A stretch of 64,000 nt of DNA, from NCBI RefSeq assembly GCF_040412425.1, contig NC_089792.1:18242090-18306089 (forward strand), written 5' to 3'. The DNA comes from Macrobrachium rosenbergii (lineage: Eukaryota > Arthropoda > Malacostraca > Decapoda > Palaemonidae). This document shows positions 1-10,743 of the stretch, one piece after another. The notes below the pieces were generated by a model. That model had not been told where the DNA came from. It did no database searches and was given only the letters and a program-made list of their open reading frames with translations. Position numbers and translations under genes: made by a program. The first letter of the stretch is position 1; each line of letters opens with the position of its first letter.

Positions 1-297
1 TGGAATATACAAAGTAGAGACATTAACATAAACAACCTAGATACATGAGATAACATGATAAAAAATTATAAACTGGCAATATCCACACAGTTGCTAAAGA
101 AGTATAAAAAGTAGTATTCATAATAATGGTAATGACAGTAATAATATTGAGAATAGTAGTAAAAAAAAAAAAAAACAATTGAAAGAGATTGCATACAATT
201 AATTTCCAGCTAGGGAACTTAGGTGGTTACAGAAGTCGGGTTCAAAAGGCTAAATACGAAAATTGAAAATAGCAAAATTTTACAATGATACTAAGAA

Positions 298-358
298 AGA
301 AAATACCAATAATAACAATAAACATAATAATAATAATTAATAATAATAATAAATAATG
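298..358. repeat. (TAA)n-rich simple repeat
   Basis: Imperfect run of AAT/TAA trinucleotides directly before the first LINE copy. A matching (ATA)n run closes that copy at 2069-2096, so the LINE lies between two stretches of the same trinucleotide. An A-run is also present near 159-176; the rest of 1-297 is AT-rich with no recognisable gene. Confidence 0.8.
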
Positions 359-419
359 AATGTGCAACAGGAATACAGTACTTACAATCTCTGGGATAAG
401 ACTAGCAGAGGTTAACATC

Positions 420-1136
420 AGGAGAGGGATCTTTCAAGGCGACTCACTGTCCCCACTGCTCTTCGTAGTAGCCACAATTCCCATGACGAAAATACTGTAG
501 GAGATGGATGCTGGGTACCAGCCCAAGAAAGGAGGCAAAAGAATTAACCATCTTATGTTTATGGGTGACATCAAGCTGTATGGTAAGAGCATCAAGGAAA
601 TAGATACCCTAATCCAGACTGTAAGGAATGTGTCTGGGGATGTCAGGATGGAGTTTGAAATAGAAAAATGCACCTTGGTCAACATACAAAAAGGCAAAGT
701 AACAAGGACTGAGGGAATAAAGCTACCAGACAGGAATAGCATCAAACACATACATGAGACAGGATACAAATACCTGGGAATAATAGAAGGAGAGGATATA
801 AAACACCAAGAGATGAAGGACAAGATCAGGAAAGAATATATGCAGAGACCTAAGACAATACTCAAGTCAAAACTCAATGGCGGAAACATGGCGAAAGCCA
901 TAAACACATGGGCAGTAACAGTAATCAGATACAGTGCAGGAGTAGTGGAGTGGACGAAGGCTGAACTCCGCAGCATAGACCAGAAAACTAGAAAACACAT
1001 GACAATACACAGAACACTACACCCAAGTCCAAATACAGACAGACTACAGGTATACGTAACACGAAAGGAAGTGGGGAGAGGGCTACTAAGCAAAGAGGAG
1101 AGCAAAACCACTGGGGCAATATCTGAAAACCAGTGA
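420..1136 (+). pseudogene. Reverse transcriptase fragment of R4/Dong-like LINE
   Basis: The frame reads VNIRRGIFQGDSLSPLLF, the conserved RT block preceding the catalytic box, then meets a TAG at 498-500 and continues from the ATG at 504. NHLMFMGDIKLYG at about 546-584 aligns with the usual YMDD catalytic box; the first Asp of the pair is Gly here, so the copy should be catalytically dead. Downstream come the IEKC and YKYLGI motifs and a TLHPSPNTDRLQVYVTRKE stretch typical of R2-superfamily C-terminal regions. The antisense frame over 434-1303 is open for 289 codons, but it is a hydrophobic shadow of this gene. Confidence 0.8.
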
Positions 1137-1215
1137 AGACAAGTGGCTAAGGAGTGCATAGGAAGAAGGACTGATAAAAGTAGATGAAGACCCAGAAATA
1201 CACAGAGACAGGAGA

Positions 1216-1830
1216 ATGAAAAACAGAACAGAGGAATGGCACAACAAACCAATGCACAGACAGTATATAAGACAGACAAAAGAACTGGCCAGCGATGAAA
1301 CATGGCAATTGCTACAGAGGGGAGAACTCAAGAAGGAAACAGAAGGAATGCTAACAGCGGCACAAGATCAGGCCCTAAGAACCAGATATGTCCAAAGAAC
1401 AATAGATGGAAATAACATCTCACCCATGTGCAGGAAGTGCAATATGAAAGACGGGACCATAAAGCACATAGCAAGCGAATGTCCAGCGCTTGCACAGAAC
1501 CAGTACAAAAAGAGGCATGATTCAGTAGCAAAAACCCTCCACTGGAGCCTGTGCAAGAAACGCTAGCTAGCTTGCAGTAATAAGTGGTACGAACACCAAC
1601 CTGAGGGAGTGATAGAAAATGATCAGGCAAAGATCCTCTGGGACTATGGTATCAGAACAGATAGGGTAATGTGTCCCAATAGATCAGATGTGATGTTGAT
1701 TGACAAAGTCAAGAAGAAAGTATCACTCACTGATGTTGCAATACCATGGGACACCAGAGTAGATGAGAAAGAAAGAGAAAAAATTGATAAGTATCAAGAT
1801 CTGAAAATCAAAATAAGAAGGATATAGGAA
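1216..1830 (+). pseudogene. CCHC zinc knuckle and restriction-like endonuclease of the same LINE
   Basis: Two frame-1 segments separated by a TAG at 1564-1566. The first (1216-1566) carries the motif CRKCNMKDGTIKHIASECP, a CX2C...HX4-5C knuckle, followed by the RHDSVAKTLHW linker. The second (1609-1827) holds PEGVIEND..KILWDYGIRTDR, NRSDVMLID and LTDVAIPWDTRV..KEREKIDKYQDL. The D, the (V/T)DVAIP strand and the later K/E-rich helix match the endonuclease of R2/R4-type LINEs. The element's C-terminal tail persists to about 2000, frameshifted (LLQKSVLLETA near 1935). Confidence 0.75.
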
Positions 1831-2103
1831 TATTCCAGTGGAAATTGTACCCATAATCATAGGAACACTAGGCACGATCCCAAGATCCTGAAAAGGAATC
1901 TGGAAAAACTAGATGCCGAAGTAGCTCCAGGACTCCTGCAGAAAAGTGTGCTACTAGAAACAGCGTGCATAGTGAGAAAAGTGATGGACTCCTAAGGAGG
2001 CAGGATGCAACCCAGAACCCCACACTATAAAAACAACCCAGTTGAATAGGATGACTGTGATAGACAAAAAATAATAATAATAATAATAATAATAATGATA
2101 ATG

Positions 2104-2850
2104 GCTACAGAGGAGAGAACTCAAGAAGGAAACAGAAGGAATGCTAACAATGGCACAAGATCAGGCCCTGAGAACCAGATATGTTTAAAGAACAATAGAT
2201 GGAAATAACAACTCGCCCATGTGCAGGAAGTGCAATATGAAAGACGAGACCATAAACCACATAGCAAGCAAATGTCTGATGCTTGCACAGAACCAGTACA
2301 AAAAGAGGCATGGTTCAGTAGCAAAAGCCCTCCACTGAAGCCTGTGCAAGAAACAACAGCTAGCTTGCAGTACGAACACCAACCTGAGGGGTTGATAGAA
2401 AACGGTCAGGCAAAGATCCTTTGGAACTATTTAATCAGAACAGATAGGGTGATACGTTCCAATAGACCAGACTTGACGTTGACTGATGAAATCAAGAAGT
2501 ATCACTCACTGATGTCGTAATACCATGGGATACCAGAGTAGATGAGAAAGAAAGAGAAAAAACTGATAAGTATCAAGACCTGAAAATCAAAATAAGAAGG
2601 ATAAGGGATATGCCAGTGGAAATGGTACCCATAATCATAGGAACACTAGGCATGATCCTTTAAAGGAATCCATGGTAGATGTCAAGTAGCTCCAGAACTC
2701 ATGCAGACGTGTGCTACAAAACAGCGATTTCTGAGAAAATTTGATGGCCTCTAAGGAGGCAGGATGCAACCCAGAACCCCACACTATAAAAACCAAGTGG
2801 TCGAATAGAATGACTGTGATAGACCTCCCCCCCAAAAAAATATTGAAAGA
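2104..2850 (+). mobile_element. R4/Dong-like LINE, copy 2 (3' part only)
   Basis: Begins immediately after the (TAA)n tail of copy 1 and repeats the sequence of 1311-2068 with scattered substitutions and indels. It contains the same knuckle (2220-2300), endonuclease (2395-2520) and 3' tail 'atgactgtgatagac' (near 2811-2825). Copy 1 ends this tail in (TAA)n, while copy 2 ends in C- and A-runs. It is probably a second, more severely 5'-truncated insertion targeted to the trinucleotide tail of the first, or a tandem dimer. Confidence 0.8.
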
Positions 2851-2894
2851 CTCTGCAGATGACACTTCATAAATCGCAGAAAATAGAGAATAAG

Positions 2895-4180
2895 TCATTT
2901 AAGGAACAGACACCTCATCATCCCATCTCTCCCACAATTTAGATCTTGTATGAGTGAATTGCTGCTGTTTCTCAGTCGGGTGATCAGACTGGACATTGCT
3001 TGCCTAACAATGATTTTTAAATTATCCAGGCGGTTCTCCATGAACATCTGTGTGGCGGAGTGATAGCGAGGAGTGTTTGTGAGGCATCTCAGAATGTCGT
3101 GAAGAACAGTGATGCGTCTCATGGGTATAGTTTGTCCAAAGGGAACACCCATATATACTGTAGCAATACGAGCAGAAGAGCAGCAGTTTTGTGTCTCAGC
3201 GACAGAAGGCAAACCTCTTTGCAATCATGTTGCCAGTTGCACATAGTTTACGACGCCTCTGTTCTATGTCTGCTGTATCTATTAGGTTGTCCGTGGTAAT
3301 GTGGCCCAAATGTGAAAATTCATGCACGAATTCCAGATGATTTCTGAGGAAAATTTGTTTCTGCAATATGCTTAAGTGACCTCGGGAGCAGCGACATACA
3401 CTGGGTCATGGTTTCGTTGTATAGGATATCAAATTCCTCTGCATGTTGGCGGCAAGTGCCGATGAGTCGCTGGAGATCTTGCACTGATGGGAAAATCAGA
3501 ACCATATCATCGGTGTAACAGAGGTTGCTTAGTGTTGTTTCATTGATAGTGTATCTGATTGGGAGAGTTCAGTTTGACATTCAAGGCATCTGTGTGCTTA
3601 TTGGGAGTGAGTTCAGTTTGACATTCAGGGCATCTGTGTACGTATTAAACAGGTACATAGAGAGAGTGCCCGCTTGCCGGAGCAAGGTGCATGACAATAC
3701 GTTACCCCATTTGGCACAGAATTGCTGTGTGGTGAACCAACAACATAAAATGCCAATTAAATATACTGTAAAGGTGTGCCTTGTTTGTGCAGCTTCAGGA
3801 AGAGTTTCAGTTAGTTTACTCTGTCAAATGCTTTTCTCACATCTACATAACATAGGAAAACAGGAGAGGCCAATGATAGGTAATAGTCCAGCAATTCTTT
3901 CAGGATGTAGATGCAGGTGTCGGTTGAGTGGTTTGCTTTAAAGCCTAACTGTTTATCTGTAGTGTGTAGAAAGGGGAAAAATCTCACCAGAAGAACTAAC
4001 TTACGTATTTTCGAAGCAGTTGTAGTAATTGCAATCAGGTGATAATTGCCAGGGTCAGCTGCATCCTTTAGCTTGGTTTTTATTAATGGTACTAAGTGAA
4101 CTAAGAGTAGGGAGTCTGGAAGAAACTGGTGAATTATGCACGCATTGAATAGAGCAGCTAGCAAAATGTAAATTATCGGA
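2895..4180 (-). pseudogene. LINE reverse transcriptase and C-terminal region
   Basis: The 4164-3811 frame contains fingers and palm blocks (VPLIKTK, NYHLIAITT, LGFKANHSTDTCIYILKE, CYVDVRKAFDRVN). After frame breaks the catalytic YTDD appears at 3507-3518, followed by MVLIFPSVQDLQRLIGTC. The 3224-2895 frame matches the usual C-terminal tail of this group (VLHDILRCLTNTPRYHSATQMF, then LDNLKIIVRQAMSSLITRLRNSSN). Several stops and frame changes separate the blocks, so the copy is dead. Confidence 0.75.
3555..3650. repeat. Tandem duplication of about 45 bp within the LINE
   Basis: The segment starting 'gggagagttcagtttgacat' near 3560 is repeated as 'gggagtgagttcagtttgac' near 3602. Both are followed by 'aaggcatctgtg'/'agggcatctgtg' and 'gt(g/a)c(t/g)tatt'. 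It falls in the RT region just after the catalytic box and contributes to loss of the frame. Confidence 0.75.
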
Positions 4181-4579
4181 TGGCAGAATTTGAAAGCTTC
4201 AGCAGGTAGACCATCGCAGCCGGTGATTTATTATTAGGTGGTTTTTTATGGCATTGCTGATGTTACCTGGCGTAATACTATCGGTGAAATGAAATTGAAT
4301 GTTACTAGTAATGAGGTTATCTACATCCTTTCGTGAGTCTTGATCGTTTATGCAATTTAAGATAGTGCTGAAGTGATCGCCCCAAATTCTTGCGATAGCC
4401 TTGTCACTGATGGCTTCTCCTACTCTCTGTGATAGCTTTTTAGTTTTGGGATTTTGGGGTTGAATGTCTTTCCAAAGACGAGGGTAATTGCCAGATTCTA
4501 ATTTTCAAGACATTGTGTCAGCTCTTAGTTGCTTTTCATTCAATCTGCAGTGCTTAAGGGCAAGTTTGAACTCCATTCT

Positions 4580-5560
4580 CACCTGTCATTAGCAGTGCAA
4601 AGTGTCCTTCCCTAGGGTTGCCATTTTGCCTCCACAGTAAAAACATTTCTTGTGAATGTGTATGAAGATCTTTAACCAAGTCATTCCATCCAGGTATATT
4701 CCAAGAGTTGCCTTGACGAGATCTAAAGGTATCCCTGCAGAAATTATATTCGAATAGAATTCTTTCAGATCTCCCTTGTGGTGTTCATTTCTACATTTTG
4801 GGTTAGTGCACAGTGAGGCGTCTGCCAGTTGAACTATTGACCGCAGCCTGGTTTCCGTGGTTTCCCTAAAGGATCTGGTTTTCTGCGGTTTTTTAAAATC
4901 CCAGTAAATGGCAGGTGGGCGATCAGTTAGGGGCTTCACAGTGGGGAGGGATGGGGTACTGAATGACACCTGTAAGGGGATGTGATCATAGCCCATTGCA
5001 ATATTGTAGTGAATGTTGCAGATCACAGTAGAATCATGAAGTTGTAGGGATGTGATGCAGTGGTCCAGCCAGGAGGTTGTAAATTGCGTCTGTTCTATTT
5101 TGTACATAGGTATAGGAGGAGGGAGGGAGGAGCATTACATCGCTAATTTGGAGAGTGTGATTTTGACAGAAGCGGGTAAGTTCATTATAAAATTGTTTTG
5201 TGGGGTGAGAGTTAAGAGTCCCGATTGTACAAATACGATCAGCAGTAGAATCGTGAATAATGTTGTGTAACTCGCCTAGGATCATGTAGTATTGATCAGA
5301 ATTGTTCTTCTCCCAGGGCATATAAACATTAATTATTAGGATCTTAGAGGCCCCTACTGTCACTTGAAGCCCCTGAAATCTAACACTCCTATAGGTCTTC
5401 ACATTCACCATGTTGACTAATGATTTGTGCCACAGGAAAGAAAGGCCTCCTTTCGGGCAACCGGCTATGATGTGATCTGTAACTTGCATCGATGAGGTTG
5501 AGGAAGCTCTGAAATCTTTGTGCACTCAATCGCAGATGGCTAGGTCATGAGGCCAGATGG
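4580..5560 (-). pseudogene. LINE APE endonuclease domain (frameshifted)
   Basis: Two overlapping minus-strand frames together cover the endonuclease. 5525-5034 carries the GGLSFLWHKSL and INVYMPWE motifs plus HPTKQFYNELTRFCQNH. 5107-4589 picks up TTSWLDHCITS and GYDHIPLQVSF, the terminal S-x-LDH and SDHxP blocks of APE-like nucleases. The same DNA around 5040-5107 reads as junk in the first frame and as the LDH block in the second, so a frameshift lies near 5100. The Asp-His pair expected in SDHxP is present as YDHIP. Confidence 0.75.
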
Positions 5561-5760
5561 CCATTTCTAGTAATACATTGATGCCTTTGAAGTTTTTGCA
5601 GAACATGTTTTGAGGGAGGAATATTCTGCTTGAGGCCAAAAATATTCCAAGAGATTATATCTAATGTTCCATGGCAACTCACGAAGATGGGAAATGAGTT
5701 GATCATTTGGCCAGTGGGGGTGGGCAGTCACCCGTCATGGGAGGTTGGCTGACACTTCTG

Positions 5761-7200
5761 GTAGAAGGCACACCTGTGCCTAATCCCCTGCTTGGGGTGT
5801 CAGTAAGTTCCCTGGTTAGTTAGTTATAAATGATTTGTTTAACCAGACCTCTGAACTCTTTTAGGGTTGGCGGGGGTTGGTCCTGGTTTAGGTTATATCT
5901 TGACTTTTGTATTAGGACCGAAATTCTCACCTTTAAGAACACTGAAGTGTTGAAATAGGCAGGTAATCCTGTAGGCCACTTTGTTTAATTTTGCATGGAA
6001 GTTCATGGGAGATAAGAGGGTTGGAGTCTGTGAGAAACTTGCCTCTCTCCACTATGGTGTCTAGCTTCACTGATGAGCTCAACTTGTATCAGAACAAAAT
6101 TTGTAAGACCTTAGACCCTATGACATGATTAAACTCTTAAACTTCACTGTTTAAGTTCATACTTGAATGATTTAAGAGTTTTTAATTACATTAATACACT
6201 GCATTTTACAGTTTATATATCCAAAGATTTTAAAGTGGTTATTTACTAAATAAAGAAGAATGTTATGGCACCTCAACTTATTGGGACTTTGACTTCATGG
6301 ATTTCATTACTGTTGGATACATCCAAATCTGGAAAAACTGTAAGCATGGCTTCTTTTTTTTTTCAGAGTAAGTGACCTATCATGGCTAGCTCTGTACCTT
6401 TCTCCTACTCCCTTGAACATTGTGTGTTTGTCTGGCTTGTAAATAGACTGCTCTTCATCTTAAAAGGAAATTGTTCATGTCTAGTGTAACTTGCTGTTTA
6501 ACAACCTTGCTGAACTAGCAGGTCTGTTTTTGCTGAGCTATTCTTTGGGTGTACTTTTACTTTTAACATTTTCTCTTTTGTATGAATGAATCTGTAATCA
6601 AACTATTATCAAGTTTTTATTTTACAAATATTGTGCTCATTCATATGAAGATTAATTACTTTATTTGCAGGCCTTAAAAAGTGAGTTAATTTTCAGATAT
6701 ATTAAAGAAATTCATTGACTACAACCCCATATAAACATTTCTGGTCTTTAAGAATGAATTTCCAATTTGCTGTTCTGTAGTTTTAGTTCATAATGAATAA
6801 GATGTACAACAGATGCTACGAAGTATAATTCCTAATATAAATGCTGATATATATGTGAAAAATGAGTATACAGTATTCATAAATATAAACAATGCATCTA
6901 CAAAATTAATGCAAACGTGACATGTAAATCTAGTTGACGTTCTTCTAATCCTATGATTCCTAACTGACTGATTTGAGCTTAATATTTTCTATTTCAGTGT
7001 TTAGTGGAAAGTAGGTTAACTCCTCTTTTGATAAGCTTACTGAACTTATGTCATCACAAGGAATCTCCTCATAGGGTGTCTCCTCTGTTGACAATGGACA
7101 TTTCTTTGACAGTACTAGGACATCTCCTCTGTCGATGGTGTGAAGTCCGTTGGCAGTGCACAAATTGACAGTAGAGTACTTGGCACTTATCTACGTAGAA
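5761..7200. other. Non-coding stretch, no gene recognised
   Basis: AT-rich, with no sustained coding frame. A short segment near 5833-5860 (tttaaccagacctctgaactc) resembles the 3' end of the SINE at 58.60 kb (tttaaccagaccactgagga), so a diverged SINE end is possible. Nothing else is recognisable. Confidence 0.5.
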
Positions 7201-9392
7201 CATCTTATCATAGGATATCCCCTGGCGTTATCCTATCATCTTCTCTGTATACAGTGCTGATGAATGGGGTTGCAGTACCATGCTCAACACAGATGTCAGT
7301 CATTCCAGGATGAGGGATGTGTGTCAGACAAGTTCCATCACCGGAATCTATGCCCGTGCACGGCTGCAGGAGTTCCACTTCTTTGGCAACGTGAAGTGAC
7401 TGAGCATGCCTACTTTCCCTTATCAGTTTCTACTACCAGATTGGTTATAATACCAGTAACATGTATACAAGAATTTTGATGTTCATGGTATTTTGAATGA
7501 TGGTTCTTAGCTATGCTAAACCACTTTCACTTCTGGTATCAATTATTGATGTGATCTTTCTGATAAGGACGGTGGAACTGATCAAGACACTGACCTCTTT
7601 CTTTCTAGTTGCCTTCTTCTCTACCGAGATAAGTAAGAAGATAAGACCTATCAGATGTTGGATCTATAGTATACACGTGACTGAGTATTCCAACTGATAT
7701 AACATTTTGTTTTGTACACAACTGTATCTTTCAGTGGCATACCCTTCCTTTTTTTAGCTGAAGGGGAAAGGAATGATATCAGACATGCATTGATAAATAC
7801 CTTAGTTTTTTGTCTGAACAGATATATCTATGAACTTATACTTTCAGTCAAGGAAGGGTGTCTGGAGCCCCTTTCCTTGGTCCTCGTGCTGTTACGTTAC
7901 TCCTGTGAGGAGTGGGAGATGTAGGCAGTAATTGCTGTGTACAATCCTCAGTATGATAACAATGACACCACGATGCTAACATGGTCCCCAAAGGTCCTAG
8001 CGTCCTTACATGTCAGGTCTGTGACAGTGGTAGTACTTAGACAGACAGACAGGTACTTTGGTACAATGGCCAACAAGAAATCAAAAGCAAGATGTCTCTT
8101 TTTTGATAAAGTCAAGGGATAGGATGGTTGTTCTTGACTTCCGTTTCTCTCTCAACCTTGAAAGAAGATTGATTACTCTTCTCTCGATTCCTGTTGTTGG
8201 CTCTGTTCTGATCTGCTTATTCTCCATATTTGAAGGTGATCAGTTAGATTGATCATTTTCCTTCGATGGTCCTGTGGCACCAAAGACAGTATGACTTCTG
8301 TGCTACCCCCATAATCCAGTCTTTCAACCCAAAGCTAATGACTAGTTCGTTAGCTTCGAGCTGCCCAAGAAACGATGGCAAAGGGATCCTTTCTCTAGCT
8401 AAAGAACTGATCAACCAAGCGTACCTTCTAACAACCTACTGGGCATCAGTACGTTACGGGTTAGATCTCTAGAAGGCAAAGTCACTTATATGTCTGTCAC
8501 ATTCAGAAAGGACATGTAGTTCGAGTACTGGAAAAGAATGTATTTGTGAAATTCACATTCATATCCTCTTACCTTGGAGTGTTGACCATAGGCAAAGGGA
8601 TCATTTCTCCACCTAGGGGAATAACCTTCCGAACATACCCTGCCATTTCCTGGTGGTCATCAGTATGTTTGAGGCAACATCTCTATGGGCTACAGTCATC
8701 CATCGATCTATGGCATTTGGGAAGAACCCGTCGATCTGGTACTAGGATAGAATGTAATTGTGCAGTTCATATTCTTATCCTTTTACCTTGGGTTTGCCCA
8801 TGGGTCCTTAGACTCCTTTTCCTTGGATCCTTGGTGATTGTCAATAAGTCATGTAGTTTACCCGGCTCTTAAAGACAAGTTGCATCTTGCCTAAGGTGTG
8901 CGGCTACAGGGAGAAGGTGTGGGTGGGACTGGCTTCCTACCGTCCTCCTGTTTTCCGTCTTCTTCCAGTGGACAGACGAAGATTGAACAAGCCGTCACGA
9001 GCTGAACTGGTGTGCATGCAGGTGATCTGCATGAATGAGTATCCAGTCTGTAATCCAGTTTTGTTTGTATTAATAGATGTATTTCCTACCTTCTCTCTAG
9101 CAAGGTGAGAGAAGGACTGACTATGGACAAGCCAGTTGTTATTTTTAGCTACATAGTCTTCAGCGTTGTAGGTTCGTCTGTACCTTTTGAATCAAGGGTT
9201 TTCATACTTTCCTTTGATTCAAAGTGCCCAGAAGTCTGGCAGTTGAACATCACACATGTTCAACAGATCAGAGCTGGTATGGTATCCTTCCTTTGCTCTC
9301 TCATGACCAGGAAGAGAATACCAGGTGAGCCGAACTACCAGTCAATTCAGAGAATTACTTGGAATCCTCCCTCCAATAGTAAGTCTCCATAT
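7200..9392. other. Decayed repeat-like block of unknown identity
   Basis: A run of short plus-strand open frames (about 60-110 codons) with no recognisable protein motif. Internal similarity is visible: 'cacattcatatcctcttacc' near 8560 and 'cagttcatattcttatcctt' near 8763 sit in similar surroundings. The block ends at 9393-9440 in a half-copy of the foldback terminal sequence annotated next. That suggests it is the eroded body of a transposable element, but I cannot name it. The frames should not be taken as genes. Confidence 0.4.
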
Positions 9393-9730
9393 GTAAAGAC
9401 CAAGGGTTTGTATTCGTTTAGAAAAAAATGACAAATTTTTAATTTGTATTTTTCCTAACATACAAACCTGAGGTCTTTACATGAAAGGCCCACCCCTTAC
9501 CACCCCTCATTCTTTTACCTGGGCCAAAAGGTAAACTGAAAAGATTGAATGCATGCTATACCGGTTGGGTGGGCAGTACTTCCCCCCTACCATAGGTAAC
9601 TGATACCCTAACCGCCTTGCAAAACTTTTAACGGCTGGACTCTCCAGCTTCGCCGAAAGTTATCTGTATGTAAAGGCCTCAGGTTTGTATGTTAGGAAAA
9701 ATACATATTAATTAAAAATGTGTCATTTTG
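9393..9730. mobile_element. Foldback (MITE-like) element plus adjoining half terminus
   Basis: The left arm (about 9425-9481, containing 'cctaacatacaaacctgagg') and right arm (about 9668-9725, containing 'cctcaggtttgtatgttagg') are near-perfect reverse complements over about 55 bp and enclose about 190 bp. A third, diverged half-arm (9393-9440: 'tatgtaaagaccaagggttt') lies head-to-head with the left arm. The termini are related to those at 15.04 kb and 20.0-20.24 kb. Confidence 0.8.
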
Positions 9731-10237
9731 GGTACAACAGAAGATATTAAATAGCAGAACATAGTGTTACAATAATACAAAACTCTGTACAAAAAATCAA
9801 ACATGAAATTTTTGAATAATTTAGATGTTTTTGCAGTCTTACTCTGGCTATTCTTTGAGTTTGCTATTGCAAGACTTATATTTGATATATACCTGTACTC
9901 AGCATTTTGATTGTAAATTAATTTTAATATTTTACTTAAATTAGGAATGCTGGCAACTGAAAAGGGATTTTGACAAAGGAAAAATCTATTTCTGATTACA
10001 GCCGGTGAAATTCCTATCAAGCACGAATTTCCAGATTTATTACACCAGGAATGAGTGAAATACAAAAATATGTGTATTATCTGTTTGAGGTGTAAACCTG
10101 TTGGAAGGAGGTAAGCTGAAAATTTTCTGAGCCTCATTGATCTGTCTACTTTTTGTTTTAGTAACATTAAATTTTATGATAATTTCTTGCCTATTTAGGT
10201 ATCAGCCATGTTTGTATATCGTGCCATTTATATATTA
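9731..10237. other. AT-rich spacer
   Basis: No gene recognised. The minus-strand 151-codon frame over 9712-10167 is low-complexity Leu/Ile/Asn/Ser-rich sequence overlapping the foldback arm and shows no family motif. Confidence 0.5.
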
Positions 10238-10743
10238 TACAGGCGGTCCCCGCTTACTTACGGTTCCGCCACGACGTTCGAGTTCTGACGGTTTTTCAGA
10301 TATATTCATTAAAAATCCAGGCGGCTTACGACGTTTGTTTCGAGTTTACGACGCAGCCCGTTTACTGACGCAGCCTGTTTACGACGCTTTTCAATTACGT
10401 ATATTTATAAAAAAATCCGTTTCTGGTTTAACAGTAATCATCAAAAATCAGTTTCTGGTTACAATTATTAAAATACATTGCAAGGTTATGACTTTTTTTT
10501 CGGCGCTTTTACGCCGCTTGTAAGCGAACTAGTTTCGTGGAGCGTAGCTGCGCTCTGTATGTAACTGCATTGGTACTGTACAGTAGTTGACCGGACAACG
10601 ACCTTCCTGGGTCGATCACGCAGGCGCCGCGTAACAATACCAAACAACCCTTTCCTCACTCACGTGTTTGCCTCCGCAGAGTTAGGCACGTTGCCTCGTT
10701 GCTTTTCTTTAGCTGCAGTTTTTTCGTGAATTGTGCCTTCACT

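Larger units (their letters stand above)
362..2096 (+). mobile_element. 5'-truncated LINE with restriction-like endonuclease (R4/Dong-like), copy 1
   Basis: Non-LTR retrotransposon relic that starts inside the reverse transcriptase and runs to a (TAA)n tail. The order seen is an RT block (QGDSLSPLLF near 450), a degraded YxDD box (FMGD at 558-569), a 'YKYLGI' thumb-like motif, a CCHC zinc knuckle near 1429-1480, then a PD-(D/E)XK-type endonuclease near 1609-1827. This order (RT, CCHC, restriction-like endonuclease) is the established layout of the R2/R4/NeSL group. Insertion beside TAA repeats is known for Dong elements of the R4 clade. Clade assignment is inference. The reading frame is broken by a stop at 498-500, another at 1134-1136, and a frame change. 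Confidence 0.8.
2850..5760 (-). mobile_element. Minus-strand LINE with APE endonuclease and CR1/jockey-type RT
   Basis: Nearly complete but frameshifted non-LTR element read from high to low coordinates. First comes an APE-type endonuclease (5560-4960: GCPKGGLSFLWHKSL, INVYMPWEKNNSDQYYMILGEL, SYTYV, then SWLDH and GYDHIPL). A spacer leads to RT fingers (4164-3811: LVPLIKTK..DPGNYHLIAI, LGFKANHSTDTCIYILKELL, VDVRKAFDRVN). The YTDD catalytic box at 3507-3518 is intact. The C-terminal region runs to about 2895. The clade is inferred from motif wording only. No element-encoded 3' tail is obvious where it abuts the plus-strand LINE near 2850. Confidence 0.8.

Noticed and set aside
434..1303. 289-codon minus-strand open frame, rich in Leu, Ser and Phe
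   Set aside because: It is the antisense shadow of the LINE reverse transcriptase; no family motif and the sense strand explains the sequence.
3525..3941. 138-codon plus-strand frame
   Set aside because: Antisense to the minus-strand LINE RT, and partly created by the internal duplication at 3555-3650.
5830..5862. Second SINE copy
   Set aside because: Only about 25 bp resembles the SINE end at 58.6 kb; too short to call.
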